A stretch of DNA of 64,000 nt from Halictus rubicundus (Eukaryota; Arthropoda; Insecta; Hymenoptera; Halictidae): assembly GCF_050948215.1 (NCBI RefSeq), contig NC_135164.1:9553116-9617115 (forward strand), given 5' to 3'. The notes beneath the pieces were generated by a model. The model did not search any database, was not told the DNA's origin, and was given only the letters and a program-made list of their open reading frames with translations. Each line of letters begins with the position of its first letter. Position 1 is the stretch's first letter. Shown piece by piece: positions 37,946-48,780 of the stretch. A program made the position numbers and the translations under genes.

Positions 37946-38636
37946 ATTTGAAATTGACGCCAAAACTAAAATCTCAAAATAGCGCCATTACTCGTAGCGG
38001 CAAAACGGTCAAACTTCTAGCCAAAAGTTACCGACATTGTTTCCAGAACTTGCTACCAGATGGCGCCACCGGTGTCGTCCCTAAAAATATGAAAATAGCG
38101 CCATTACTCGTAGCGGCAAAACGCTCAAACTTCTAGCCAAAAGTTACCGACATTGTTTCCAGAACTTGCTGCCAGATGGCGCCACCGGTGTCGTCCCTAA
38201 AAATATGAAAATAGCGCCAGTACTCGTAGCGGCGAAACGCTGAAACTACTAGCCAAATGTTACCGACTGGGAGAGGCCGGTGGCGCCATCTGACAGTAAC
38301 CTCTAGAAACAATGTCGGTAACATTTGGCTAGTAGTTTCCGCGTTTCGCCGCTGCGAGTAGTGGCGCTATTTTCACATTTTTGTGGGAGAGACCGGTGGC
38401 GCCATCTGACAGTAACCTGTAGAAACAATGTCGGTAACATTTGGCTAGTAGTTTCAGCGTTTCGCCGCTACGAGGAGTGGCGCTATTTTCAGATTTTTGG
38501 TGGAAGGACTGTTGGCGCCATCTGACAGTAACATTTGGAAACATTGTCGGTAACATTTGGCTAGAAGTTTGAGCGTTTTGCCACTACGTCGAATGGCGCT
38601 ATTTTGACATTTTATTTCTGGCGCTAATTTCAAATG
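37946..38636. mobile_element. Fold-back-like non-autonomous element built of 116-bp units
   Basis: A large palindrome centred near 38266. The left arm has units beginning GCGCCA at 37982, 38098 and 38214. The right arm has the inverse GGCGC ends at 38367, 38483 and 38599. The period is exactly 116 bp in both arms, and the third left unit is cut off at the centre. Outside the arrays, short inverted ends match (ATTTGAAATT at 37946 against AATTTCAAAT at 38626-38635, each next to a GCGCCA-like sequence). No transposase is encoded. The architecture resembles fold-back (FB) elements, whose long inverted termini consist of tandem short repeats. A clear target-site duplication was not identified. Confidence 0.65.
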
Positions 38637-41600
38637 AAGTGTTGGTTATTTCAATAATTTCAAGTGATTATGAATAAACCCGACAATGTAAATTCTTATT
38701 ACTGTTTAAATGGGCTTACTGATTAATAGTTAGCCGTAGTTTACGTCTTTATTATACGATTAGAGTTGACAAAAATAAATTATTAAAATTAAATTGCAAA
38801 CAATAGTATCAAACGTAACTTAATTACCAAAGATAGAAGCGTGCTTGTTACAAGAACGAATCGTAACAACCCATACGCCCTTTCCCTTTTGATAGTCACT
38901 CGGTTGGCTCCAAAATTTTTGGGCACTCCGAACGATCGAGCAGTCATTTCCGCATCTCGCAATTAGGCGATCTCGCGAAAAGTTTTTCTCGAAACCGTTA
39001 TTTCGACAACCGCCGACCGCGGACTGATCTTTCGCGTAATAACCACTGGCGCTTAAGGAGCTATTATTTTTATTTTTTTGTTGCGTTCAGCCAGCAAAGC
39101 CGCTCTTGATTTACCCGTATCTTCATCAGGCCATCACGCACAGCCTGCAGGTACGAATTATTTCATTACTGTTCCAAATTCTGCGACTGCACATTAAAAT
39201 CTTAGCCAGTCGCACCTGTACCGGCTCGGTGAAACGAGAACTTGGCGAGGTCTAACGAGCATACAGCGATATTGATGCGTCGTACAAAATTTCCGGTATT
39301 GACATGAGGAGTGAATCCAACAGAGAAGAGTTTAATTCATCTCGAGCCAGGGATTAGTGTAGGGATAATTCAAGTCTAGATAAGCTTTCGAACGAACGCA
39401 TACGATTTCCTCAATTTTCTCGACTTCTTATTCCGACGGTGTTAATCGATTTGGCAAATGACCTGCTCGATTCACGCTCCGAAATTATCAAGATATCACT
39501 GTCGCTCGAAGCTCTAACGAAGACAAAGAGCGAAATTAAGAGAGTCCGGGGACAAGGCGGTAGGCCGGCAAAACCTGGTGCAAAGATGAACACGGAGAAA
39601 AGAACCGTGAGACAGAGAGACCGCTCCCTCGAGCGCGTCTCTCTCGCGACGGAGAGAGCGAGGGGGGCGGGCAATTAAATAATGACCGGTTAGGTGAATT
39701 AGCCGGGCGAGGATTAACAAAAACGCTTTACGCGAGAACGATCGATCTTGTCACTCTGAATGAGAAGAAGCTGTCCGGCTCTCCCGGTAATTACTTCCTT
39801 TCGTTAAGCCCCGGTATCTGCGTGGAATCTGCCGCGTCGAACCGGATCATCGATAGTCCTCTCGTGGACTCTCTCTCTCTCTCTCTCTCTGGCTCTCCTT
39901 CTGCCTCTCTGTTCAGTCCAGGCCACTCTTCGTGCAACCCGCTAATTTTCCTAATAGATTAAGCATCGGAAGAGGTTGTCATTTCGCTGGCACGCTAAGT
40001 GAGCCCGAGCGCCGTGCACCATTGTTTCACAAACAAAAGACGGCCGCTTTGCGAGTCATGGCGGCGCTCTTTGAACGCCCCTCGACCAATCGCTGGGAGC
40101 CTTTAGCGAGCGCCAAGTACAAAAGAAACCGGCCCCGGAGATGATTGAGATTTTCTGTCTGGGCTGAACGAGCCGTGCGTGTTCCACTTCCACCGCGGCC
40201 AAGGGGAAAACCAGCGACGGACTCGAGAACCGGGAACTGGGAAATCGGAAATGTCGAATTATACCATTCGATCGGCCACATTCCGCCGACCGATTAACCC
40301 CGAATCGACCGAGACCTTAGATCACACCAGCCACGCTGTACTCTTTTAGCGCGCACCGAGATTTATATCGGGAGACGGACCGCACAGAGAAATTATTCCG
40401 CGGCTGTAAACTATTTCATAAAGTTCGAAACTTAATGAGCTTCGGGCAGCCAGCGTTCGAAGGAGAGCGAAGTACAAAGTCTAAAAAGGAAAGTGATCGC
40501 TCCATTGTACGCTCTTCGAAGCGTGCAGTCCTCATAAATATTGTATAAATGTTGCAGACCACCCGAAAGAGCAATTCCATCGGCAACTGGCAAACTTCCC
40601 ACTCGGATTGATACACCGGCTCGGCGACGCAAAAACCGCGACACCAGCGCGAATCGCGAAAGAAATACAAAGTGAGCGTATTTCAACCGTGAATCACTTT
40701 TTCGCCATCGGATTAATTAAATACAAAGGAAACCGGCGCGCGGTTCTATTCGCCGGAGCAAAAACCGATTGTTACTCACCGCTAGGAAATGCGGAGGGAA
40801 AAAGAATCGCGGTATTATCGGGCAAGATTGTCGCTGTTTTGCCGTGAAACTTTGAATGCTTATAGCTGCTCGTGCATAATGTTCCTCAATCCTGAATGCC
40901 GAATCCTGAATCGTCCGGCATACGTTCCTCAGGGGTGAAAATCCACCCGCTTCGTTCTTTCGGATGCTGTAAAACATTGAATTTCACTTTTAAGAGGCTC
41001 TCTGCGGAAATTAGTTTGCCGAAAAAATCACCGGGCGATTTGATTGCATTCTGGTCTCACGACACCCCTCCGATCCGGGCTAGATCTTTCCAGAAATCTG
41101 TTGACAATCTCCCAGCCGAGGATTCGGCACCGTCATCGGCGGTCCCTTTGCGCCTCGAGTTTTTCAAGCCAGGCCAACGTCTACTTTAAGGGGCCCGTAG
41201 ATTGCTAATTGATTAATCACGATCTCCCGGTCAGCCATTCTCTTTTTAATCTATTTCCCCGGCTCCTCTCTTGACTCTCCCCGCCTCGTAGACCTGTCCT
41301 TGAGATTAGTCGAGGACGATCCGGTAAAAAGCAGCAACGTGACCGGCGCTTCTCCTTCGTCCCTTTCCCTTTTCACCTTCTAATCCATCTTTGGTCTTGG
41401 CAACGACGAATTCGCTCCTTCAGTCTTTTACACGCCGCATTAGCATTAATTATTGCTGGGATCTTGCGCAAAAGCTCTGTGCATTCGACCCACATTTCAG
41501 CGAGGGAAAAGGTTCTCTCCTCGTGAGGAGGTTTTAGAAGTTCGCCGATTAACGGGACACGATCGCGTTTCAGCATCGGGAAATCATAAATAACTCGGAA

Positions 41601-41986
41601 ACGATTTTGCCCGTGTAAAATGTCCGGCTACCGGACACAATTAGCAATAAAGAATCGGATCGGCCGTGCGTTAATGCTCGCGCGTCATACTGTTCTCGGG
41701 GCAGGGTGAGATAAGAATGGAGGAAATCCGGGTAGAAAGAGGGGCCCGGCCGGGACGTTACACGGACCTCCGTGCTCGCAATTTCGCGGTCATCGAGATA
41801 TACGATTGAATTTTCATCATCGCGAGCCTATTATCGTCTGTTTCACGGGCGCGCGAGGCTTGGTCGCGGGCAGCGGGACTCGATTTGCATTTTAAATCGG
41901 CGCCGAATAAGCGCGAACCCGCCACTCTGCAATTAACTCGATAAGATTTACAACTTCATGCGGCCTGCTAGCCATCGCCACCGGTC

Positions 41987-42034
41987 CGTTCCTTCGTTCC
42001 TTCGTTCCTACGTTCCTACGTTCGTTCGTTCGTT
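41987..42034. repeat. GTTC/CGTTCCT short tandem array
   Basis: Imperfect GTTCCTTC, GTTCCTAC and GTTC units in series. Confidence 0.85.
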
Positions 42035-43012
42035 GGTTTCACGCCGGATAAGGGAGCGGTTACACTGAATAACTTTTCGGATGACCAGCTCGTCGTTCGA
42101 GAAGAACCAATCAACGGAGGGTGTTTTTTCAGGAAACTGTGCACACCTTTACAATCAAGGGTTCGTAACAACTCTCTTATCCACTCGCATTTTTCGTTTG
42201 CATAGAAATCCGCAGTCTAATGACAATAAGTGTCTTTTGTATTGTGCTATTGGGGAGACGCAGGAAGTATACGTATAAATTCTGTTTACGTTTATAATTT
42301 TCTTCTCAACAGCATATGCTATGTGAAATTGTGATGTACGATTCAAATTCATGGTTTAGAACATTATATTGATTTTCTGCATCATTACTGCACGGTGTTC
42401 TCCATTCTTCTGTCCAGCAAATATGGCATTTCCCTTGAAAACTATTATAATATGGATTACGGTAATTCCGAGGGTTACGTAGAACCTTTGTACTACGTAA
42501 TAAATTGAAACAGTTCTTTTTCGAAAGAGTTTCGAGCCGTGGCGCGTTCACCTGCCCGTAATCTGCTGGGCTCGCGAGAAACCAGGATTTATCGGGAACA
42601 GTGAGCCATGGCGAATCGTCTAAATTGAACCGGGCCGCTGATCCTCGCGAAATTAGAGCCGCGGCTCTCGATTGAGAAATCCTGGTGGACCGGCTTTGCC
42701 TGTAAAAGCTGATCGGAGGATGAGCGCGGAGGATTTATTCCGAGCGGTTATTAATGCACATTGTGCTCGACGGCGAGGAAAAAGACGGAACACGGTTTTC
42801 GTGTTACGAAGTAGACGAAGAAGTTTGACAACCGCTCTCCACCGAAGCGACGAGACGGTCCCGTCTAAAGGGGCGGTGAATTTACGAATGCATAAATCTG
42901 GACCCGGGCTACCCAAACGCGGCCCCATAGGGCCCGCTCCGTTTCGCCCCGCTCGGCTACCGTATTCCCATATTATTGGAACTTTATGGTCTATGGAAAA
43001 TCCTCTATTTGC

Positions 43013-43191
43013 TTCGGAATCGATCCTACACCTAACTGTGTTAGCTTTACGACGCTCGTTAGCCTAGGCCCGAGGAATTTCTCGAGAAACAGAAGATCCG
43101 ATGAGTCCAACAGGGCCCGCCTAATGTTCCAAATAATTGTTATATGCTGGCTCCGAATCGCTCCACCTAATTGTGTTTGCTTCGCGAGGCT
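43013..43191. repeat. Diverged direct duplication, ~138-bp period
   Basis: 43013-43056 and 43152-43191 share CGAATCG, CTCCACCTAA/CTACACCTAA, TGTGTT.GCTT and CGA.GCT in order. This suggests an old tandem duplication. Confidence 0.5.
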
Positions 43192-44610
43192 GTGCAGTTT
43201 TTTTAATGATCCAGTAGATATTTCGGTGAAAAATAATTGTAAACCTTCGTGGTCCGCTTTAAATCGCAAGTGAACAGGAACCGAACCACCCGTATTTGTT
43301 AATCCACGTTATACCGTGGTATCGGAAGCGGAGAGAGGCCCGGCGGAGATCGCTATAATTTCGCGGAGTACAGCAATAAATGTCGGGCAGTCAGTATAAA
43401 CTCATTGATAAGTCCTTAATGGAATCGAAAGGGGCGAAAGTTTCGAGAGCTCTTTGCGAACTGACGGCGCGATGCGAGCGACTCGCGCCGCGCAGATGAT
43501 CGAGCAGAGATCGTCGGAGATCTCGCCGACCTGTGACGCCGTCGATCGTCCCACAGCCGTCCGAAAGTCTTTGGCGGTAACTGGTAAAGTAACAGCTTCA
43601 AGAGCTAATTAAATCAAAGGCTGCCGACGGGGCCCGGTAATAAAAGTAAGAACACGGGCTCTAGGGATATGCATTATAGGAGGACGCGCGGCAATCAAAT
43701 AAAAAGCTTTCAGAACGGAGATAAACACAATAGCCCCTGTGGCCCGGTGTTCGACGACCTGACGGTCTCTCCGACCTGTCGTAAAAAACAGAAAAAACGG
43801 TGATTCGTTTAATTAACGTTAAAAGCGGCACTCGGGAGATCGATGCCGCGTCGCCGAACGCAACAATCGCGGCGCGAGAGAAACCTCCGGGGCGGAAACA
43901 AAGTCGCCAATAAATAAACTCGTCGCGGTCGTGTTTGTTCGAAGGGTTCAAATTGTCTGTGACAGATGTAGAGAAGACACAGCCCTTTAGCTTTCTAAAA
44001 CTTCGCGAGCATAATCGTCCTAACAACGCGGAGTTGTTCGGTTTTTTAGCGGCAAGGTGTTCAGCTGTTTTCGGTCGCGATTTCCATGCCTTGTCTGTCA
44101 TCCCGGGCAAAAAGGGTGGGAAACCAGCCGCGCGGTGACAGGAAGGAGAGATCGCGACAGAGAGGAATCTTCGAGGAAGTGTGTCACGAGTTTCGTAAAA
44201 ACGGGCGAATCGGCTAACGACTGCGGAAGATAGAGCCTAATGACAGAAAGTCGGTGAGTTTTCGAGTCCTGGCGCGCACAGAAGAAACGGATTAGGAGTC
44301 GCGATCAACCATCGTCGTACGGTCGTTTACCCTGCGCGAACAATTTTCTCTGGCGTTGATCTAATTCACCGTTCACCTGGAGACGTGTTCGCCTAACGAC
44401 TTCGACGGAAACGTCTCGTCTCGTCTCGTCTCGTCGAAAAGTCCGGTTAAAATCGGGCACGGGGCTGGAAATCGTCGCGTCCGGGATCATCGATTCGAAA
44501 AAGTCTCCCGGTGTTGCGGGGCCCGTCGCAGAAAAAGCGAGAGGGGAGGAGCTGTGCGCCGGAAAAAAATATTTTTTTCGCAATGTTGCCATCCTGCTTG
44601 GACACTCCCA

Positions 44611-44636
44611 GCGCGGCGCGGCGCGGCGCGGCGCGG
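44611..44636. repeat. (GCGCG)n tract
   Basis: Five GCGCG-type units in a row; an extremely CpG-dense microsatellite. Confidence 0.9.
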
Positions 44637-46057
44637 TTCGCAAGCGCTCGCAGGGCCGCACCTGGCGCAGGACGAGGACGCGCTCCGTTCGCAGAAGCGA
44701 GCCCTTTCGCTTCTGCAACTTCCAGAATTCGCGTCTCGACGATTTCCGCGGAATAGATAGGGGAGCATCCACAAAGCGCCGACGCGACGTCTTCCTCGCT
44801 CTCGATTTTTGCTCGCGCGAGTCGCAGATATTTTACGCTCGAAATCGTCTCGCCTCGAGCAAATTGCCATAGAGAAACGCTTTCAGACGAAACACCAATT
44901 TGTTTAGGCACCGATTCAGAAACTAATATACACAGACACACCCAGTATTCGATTCAATTTTGCTTTCTCTTTTCTTTAACGAAACGTCGAGTCGTTTTAC
45001 GAGAGAGTGGGATCGGTCGAGAGGTGTGTGTATTCAAAGTAGCGATACTGTGGACAGCGACCGTGTCAGCGGAGGGCCGGGTCAATAGACGATAATTAAC
45101 CAGGGGCTCCCGAAAGGAAGCTGATTATACAAATGGCGTTGTTTCCGAGGAAAAGGGTTGCGGAGGGTCTCGGCCCCGGCGACAAGCCTTTTGAGCAGAA
45201 GATCTGCGACGCCTCGCGGCGCGTATCGACGCCGACAGACAACGTCACGACGCATCTTCCTCGGTCTTCCTGCTTGCTGAACGAACCCGGCGATTATGGG
45301 CTCGCCCGCGTCAAAATACGTCGTCGGTCTCGCTCGAGAAAAAGGGGAGAATGGCGACGCGCCGAGACCCTGGGAGAGACCGGCTCGATTTTTGAGAACT
45401 TTTCAGAAATTGATGCAGAAAATTTCTATTTCGCCGAAAGGCCCGAGACGATCGAACATAGAGACGTCTTGGGCCCGTAACTATACCGTCAACGCCGAGA
45501 TTAGGTGTCTCGACGGGTCCCTGGTCGCCGATGCAACCTATCAACTTTATCGGCAGCTTATCCGGGTTTCAGAAGCAATTAATGGGTCCAGGTAACCGCG
45601 TGGCAAGGCGATTGGACGGAAAACAAACGCGTTAAAGAGGTGTAACCCGTCGAAACGAGAGAGTCAGGGGTGAAAGGTTAACGTAGACGCGAGTCGAGGG
45701 ACCGGAGCGTGATAGTCGAGGCGAAGAAACGCGAATAAAGACGCGCGAGGAGACGAGGAGACGAGGAGAGAGACGGAAAAGGAGAATGCCACTCGCGGAC
45801 TTACGACCCCTCGGCTTGGCTGCGGCTCCGGACTAATGATCGAAGAAAGGAGCCGCCTAAACGACCCGTGTCCTCGGGTGTTAGGCACTCCTTTGGATGG
45901 GATCCACCAGCAGAGTCCAGGGGGTTCCCTCGTTACCGGCTGCCAAAGACGGCTGCGTTTCGCAGGGATGGGAACGAGGCTGCTCTGCCAACGCCATTTT
46001 CTGCGCCTCTCAACCTTCTGCACGCCACTGCAAAATTCTCATTTAAACCGATAAACA

Positions 46058-46202
46058 GTTATGAGTAGACTGCGGATCTTTGTGCGAAAACAAGCTTTTC
46101 TGCACGAAACATTCGAATAAGTAGAAAATAATATCCTGACACTCTCGAAATCCAGCTACTCGTTTTTCTGATAAACGTATAGCACCGCAGTCCACTTATG
46201 AC
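46058..46202. mobile_element. 145-bp MITE-like element with terminal inverted repeats
   Basis: The left end GTTATGAGTAGACTGCGG (46058-46075) pairs with the right end CCGCAGTCCACTTATGAC (46185-46202) at 15 of 18 positions. There is no coding capacity. A related sequence, AGACTGCGGATCTTT, recurs at 52324-52338, consistent with a dispersed family. Confidence 0.5.
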
Positions 46203-47896
46203 ACGTCAGAAACGAACGTATAATCATCCGTCTCTAAACGAGGCTGGAGTCCTCTTAAATGAAAACGTCGCGTTGGGGACGATGGTTGGTACGTAAATGA
46301 TTAAAAGTAAACGCGTAGCCAAGGTAAAACCGATTCGAGATTCGAGCAGCCGGCGTGCGCATTAATTGCGAGGGAACGCAGCCTTCGGAGGACCGTTTCG
46401 GGCCCCATTGGAATAAGCCATCCCGAGGAACCCGAGCCATCGCGATCCTCCGACACATAAAATAATAGACGCATAATTTTTCATCAGCCCCGGACCCTTC
46501 CCCAGATTGGCCGGCAGATTCTTTTTTCGGATCTAGCTGAAATCCTCATCAGCGGAGAATCTCCCGCCCGCCACCCAGGCGACCTTCCGTTTCCCCGAAG
46601 ACGATCATCCCTGGTTGGACACAAATCATCGATCGATTACGGTGGGGTGGGGGCTACATGCAAACGGGCGAGATAAAAGTGGCCGGTCTTTCTCCGGAGC
46701 GGTACAGGTGTATTTACACGCGTACGTCGAACGATTAACCAAACGAGACAGGGGTCCCCCGTATCGAACACTATCTGGCCAATATCGGAACATCGCTGAG
46801 CGATTTGGTCCGTCGTGTTCGTCTCTCACCAGCCTCGGTCCTTGTCGGTCTCGTTGGCTCGGTGTTCGCTCGGTCTTCGTCCCCGGTTCAACGAGACAGC
46901 AGCTCGGCGCGGCGATTCTCGGTCCTTCTCTCCTTAAGGGCGCCCCTACGTCACTCTGTCCTTCCCCCACCAACAGCGGGCGACGCATGCGTAGATACCG
47001 GAGGCTCCCCCGCCCCCGAGAACCTCGCATCGCTCCCACCATTAACTCACGATTTCCTCCGTCCTCGTCCGACCCGCGTCCCGCGCATGGCGCGTGTAAT
47101 TTTCACGTAGCCCCCTCTTCGTCGTGGCTGCCCCTCCAGCTCTCTGTCATCCTCCCTCCCATAGGTCCGTCTCCCTTCAACGGCAACCACGACCGCTGGC
47201 GGAACAGAGCCCGAAGATATCGGGCCGACTCCTCGCCTCCGTCGCGCCAATGTCGGCGCGGATGAAGGAGAGCGGCACCCTTTGATGTCCAGTTGGGAGC
47301 CAATTACACGAGTCACACAGGGCCGCACGCACCGCGTCTTCTACCGCACCGAAAATATTATTGCGCCCGCGCCTCGTAGATCGATTAAAACCGAGAATTA
47401 TGATCGTGGCCGCGCCGATCGAAACCTGGAAAAAAGGATCGACCGACGCGGACCGGAGAGGAACCCCGGTCTTCCTCGGGGAGGAGGGGATTAACCGCTT
47501 AAATTAATTAACGATCGAGAGAGCCCCGAGGCCGGTACGGAAGCAGATGGAACCTGGAATCGATTCGTGGATCATTGTTCGTGGACGGCACCACGATTTC
47601 GGGATGTTGTTTCCGAATGTTTTATCGGCCCGGTGAGACCCGTAACCGGATAACACCGGGAGGCGTAGTTCAACGACGTTTACGCACGCCCGGCATCATT
47701 GGTCAATTAGATTCGACGATGTTTCTGTTCTAACGCGCTGCGACCAGTCCTGCCGTCCGACTTCTGCCTTGCTTTGTTCCCTTAAGTATGCTTCAGACGT
47801 TCTTCGCGAGGACGCTCTTTCACTGCAACCTCTAATTTTTTACTTGCCGCGGGTGAAAGTGCGTTTGAAGTTCGTCGCCTTTGCTCATCCTCGCTT
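46203..47896. other. Intergenic, no gene seen
   Basis: GC-rich, CpG-dense sequence with several overlapping open frames on both strands at 46.6-47.3 kb, but no recognisable protein. A CpG-rich regulatory or 5' UTR segment is possible. Confidence 0.4.
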
Positions 47897-48190
47897 TCTA
47901 GGGGATCTTGGGTACGCGGACCTTCTCCGAGGCATACTGTGTCCAGGGGCGATATTCCAAGGGGCCTTGAATCCAAGGAGCTCGAGTCTAGCGTCATTAT
48001 TTCGCGGGATCTCAAGTCTGAGGACGTTCTCCTAAAGGATTTCAAGTCTAGGAACTAGGCTAGAGATCTTAAACCTTCAAGTCTTCTTCCAGAAGACCCT
48101 AAGTCTGGAGACCCTGTTCTAGGAGACCTTCAATCGAGACACCTTCTTTCAGGGAACTTTGAGTCTACGAACTCTCTTCTACAAAATCTT
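47897..48190. repeat. Decayed ~30-bp minisatellite
   Basis: About nine imperfect units around a core such as CTTCAAGTCTAGGAAC or GGGAACTTTGAGTCTA, with conserved AAGTCT/GAGTCT and TTCTCC/TTCTTC sub-motifs about every 30 bp. Confidence 0.6.
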
Positions 48191-48702
48191 AAAAGGAGAA
48201 ACAGTAATTATACGTGTTTGCTGCGAATGCCCGTGTAATTTAAATCGGGAATCGACGAATACCATATCCCACGAACACTTTGAATTGCGAACAGGCACTC
48301 GCTCGTTCCGTCTCTACGCGCCATTAAGATTGAAAGATTGCCGAACACGTGGCAAACCTCGCGAACTCAGTTGTCAACCCAACAAACGCTTCGGAAACGG
48401 TTCGGGTTTAAGTGGCGAACCAGTTACGCCTTCGGACAGTTGGCTCGAGTAAAAATTGGCATCGCAATTTCATCGATTCGCGAATGATTTATCTAGGAAA
48501 GCCAGGCCCCGACAGTTCGCGAGAGCGGATTCGTTCGAGGAACTCGTTGAAAGGGGAACGAGCGCGCGCGCGACTTTATGGTGCCTATTCCGGCACTCGG
48601 AGGACCGTAACGATCCGTCGACTGACACGGCCCGCTACTAATTCCTGCGTTTGCAACGCGAGGCGACAAGTTATCGCGTTCTTCGAGGGACACGCAACAT
48701 CG

Positions 48703-48705
<3 letters not shown>

Positions 48706-48779
<74 letters not shown>
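48706..48779. repeat. (GA)n microsatellite, longest in the window
   Basis: About 74 bp of nearly perfect GA. Flanking open frames translate it as Arg-Glu repeats, which is an artefact. Confidence 0.95.

Positions 48780-48780
<1 letters not shown>

Larger units (their letters stand above)
38640..46050. other. Intergenic, no gene seen
   Basis: Contains (CT)n 39868-39890, a GTTC-based array 41987-42034, (TCTCG)n 44412-44435, (GCGCG)n 44611-44636, and a diverged ~140-bp direct duplication (43013-43191). No homeobox or other recognisable coding exon is visible. Confidence 0.5.

Noticed and set aside
37946..38636. CRISPR-like array, because of regularly spaced repeats
   Set aside because: Units are contiguous 116-bp repeats in two orientations without unique spacers, in an animal genome.
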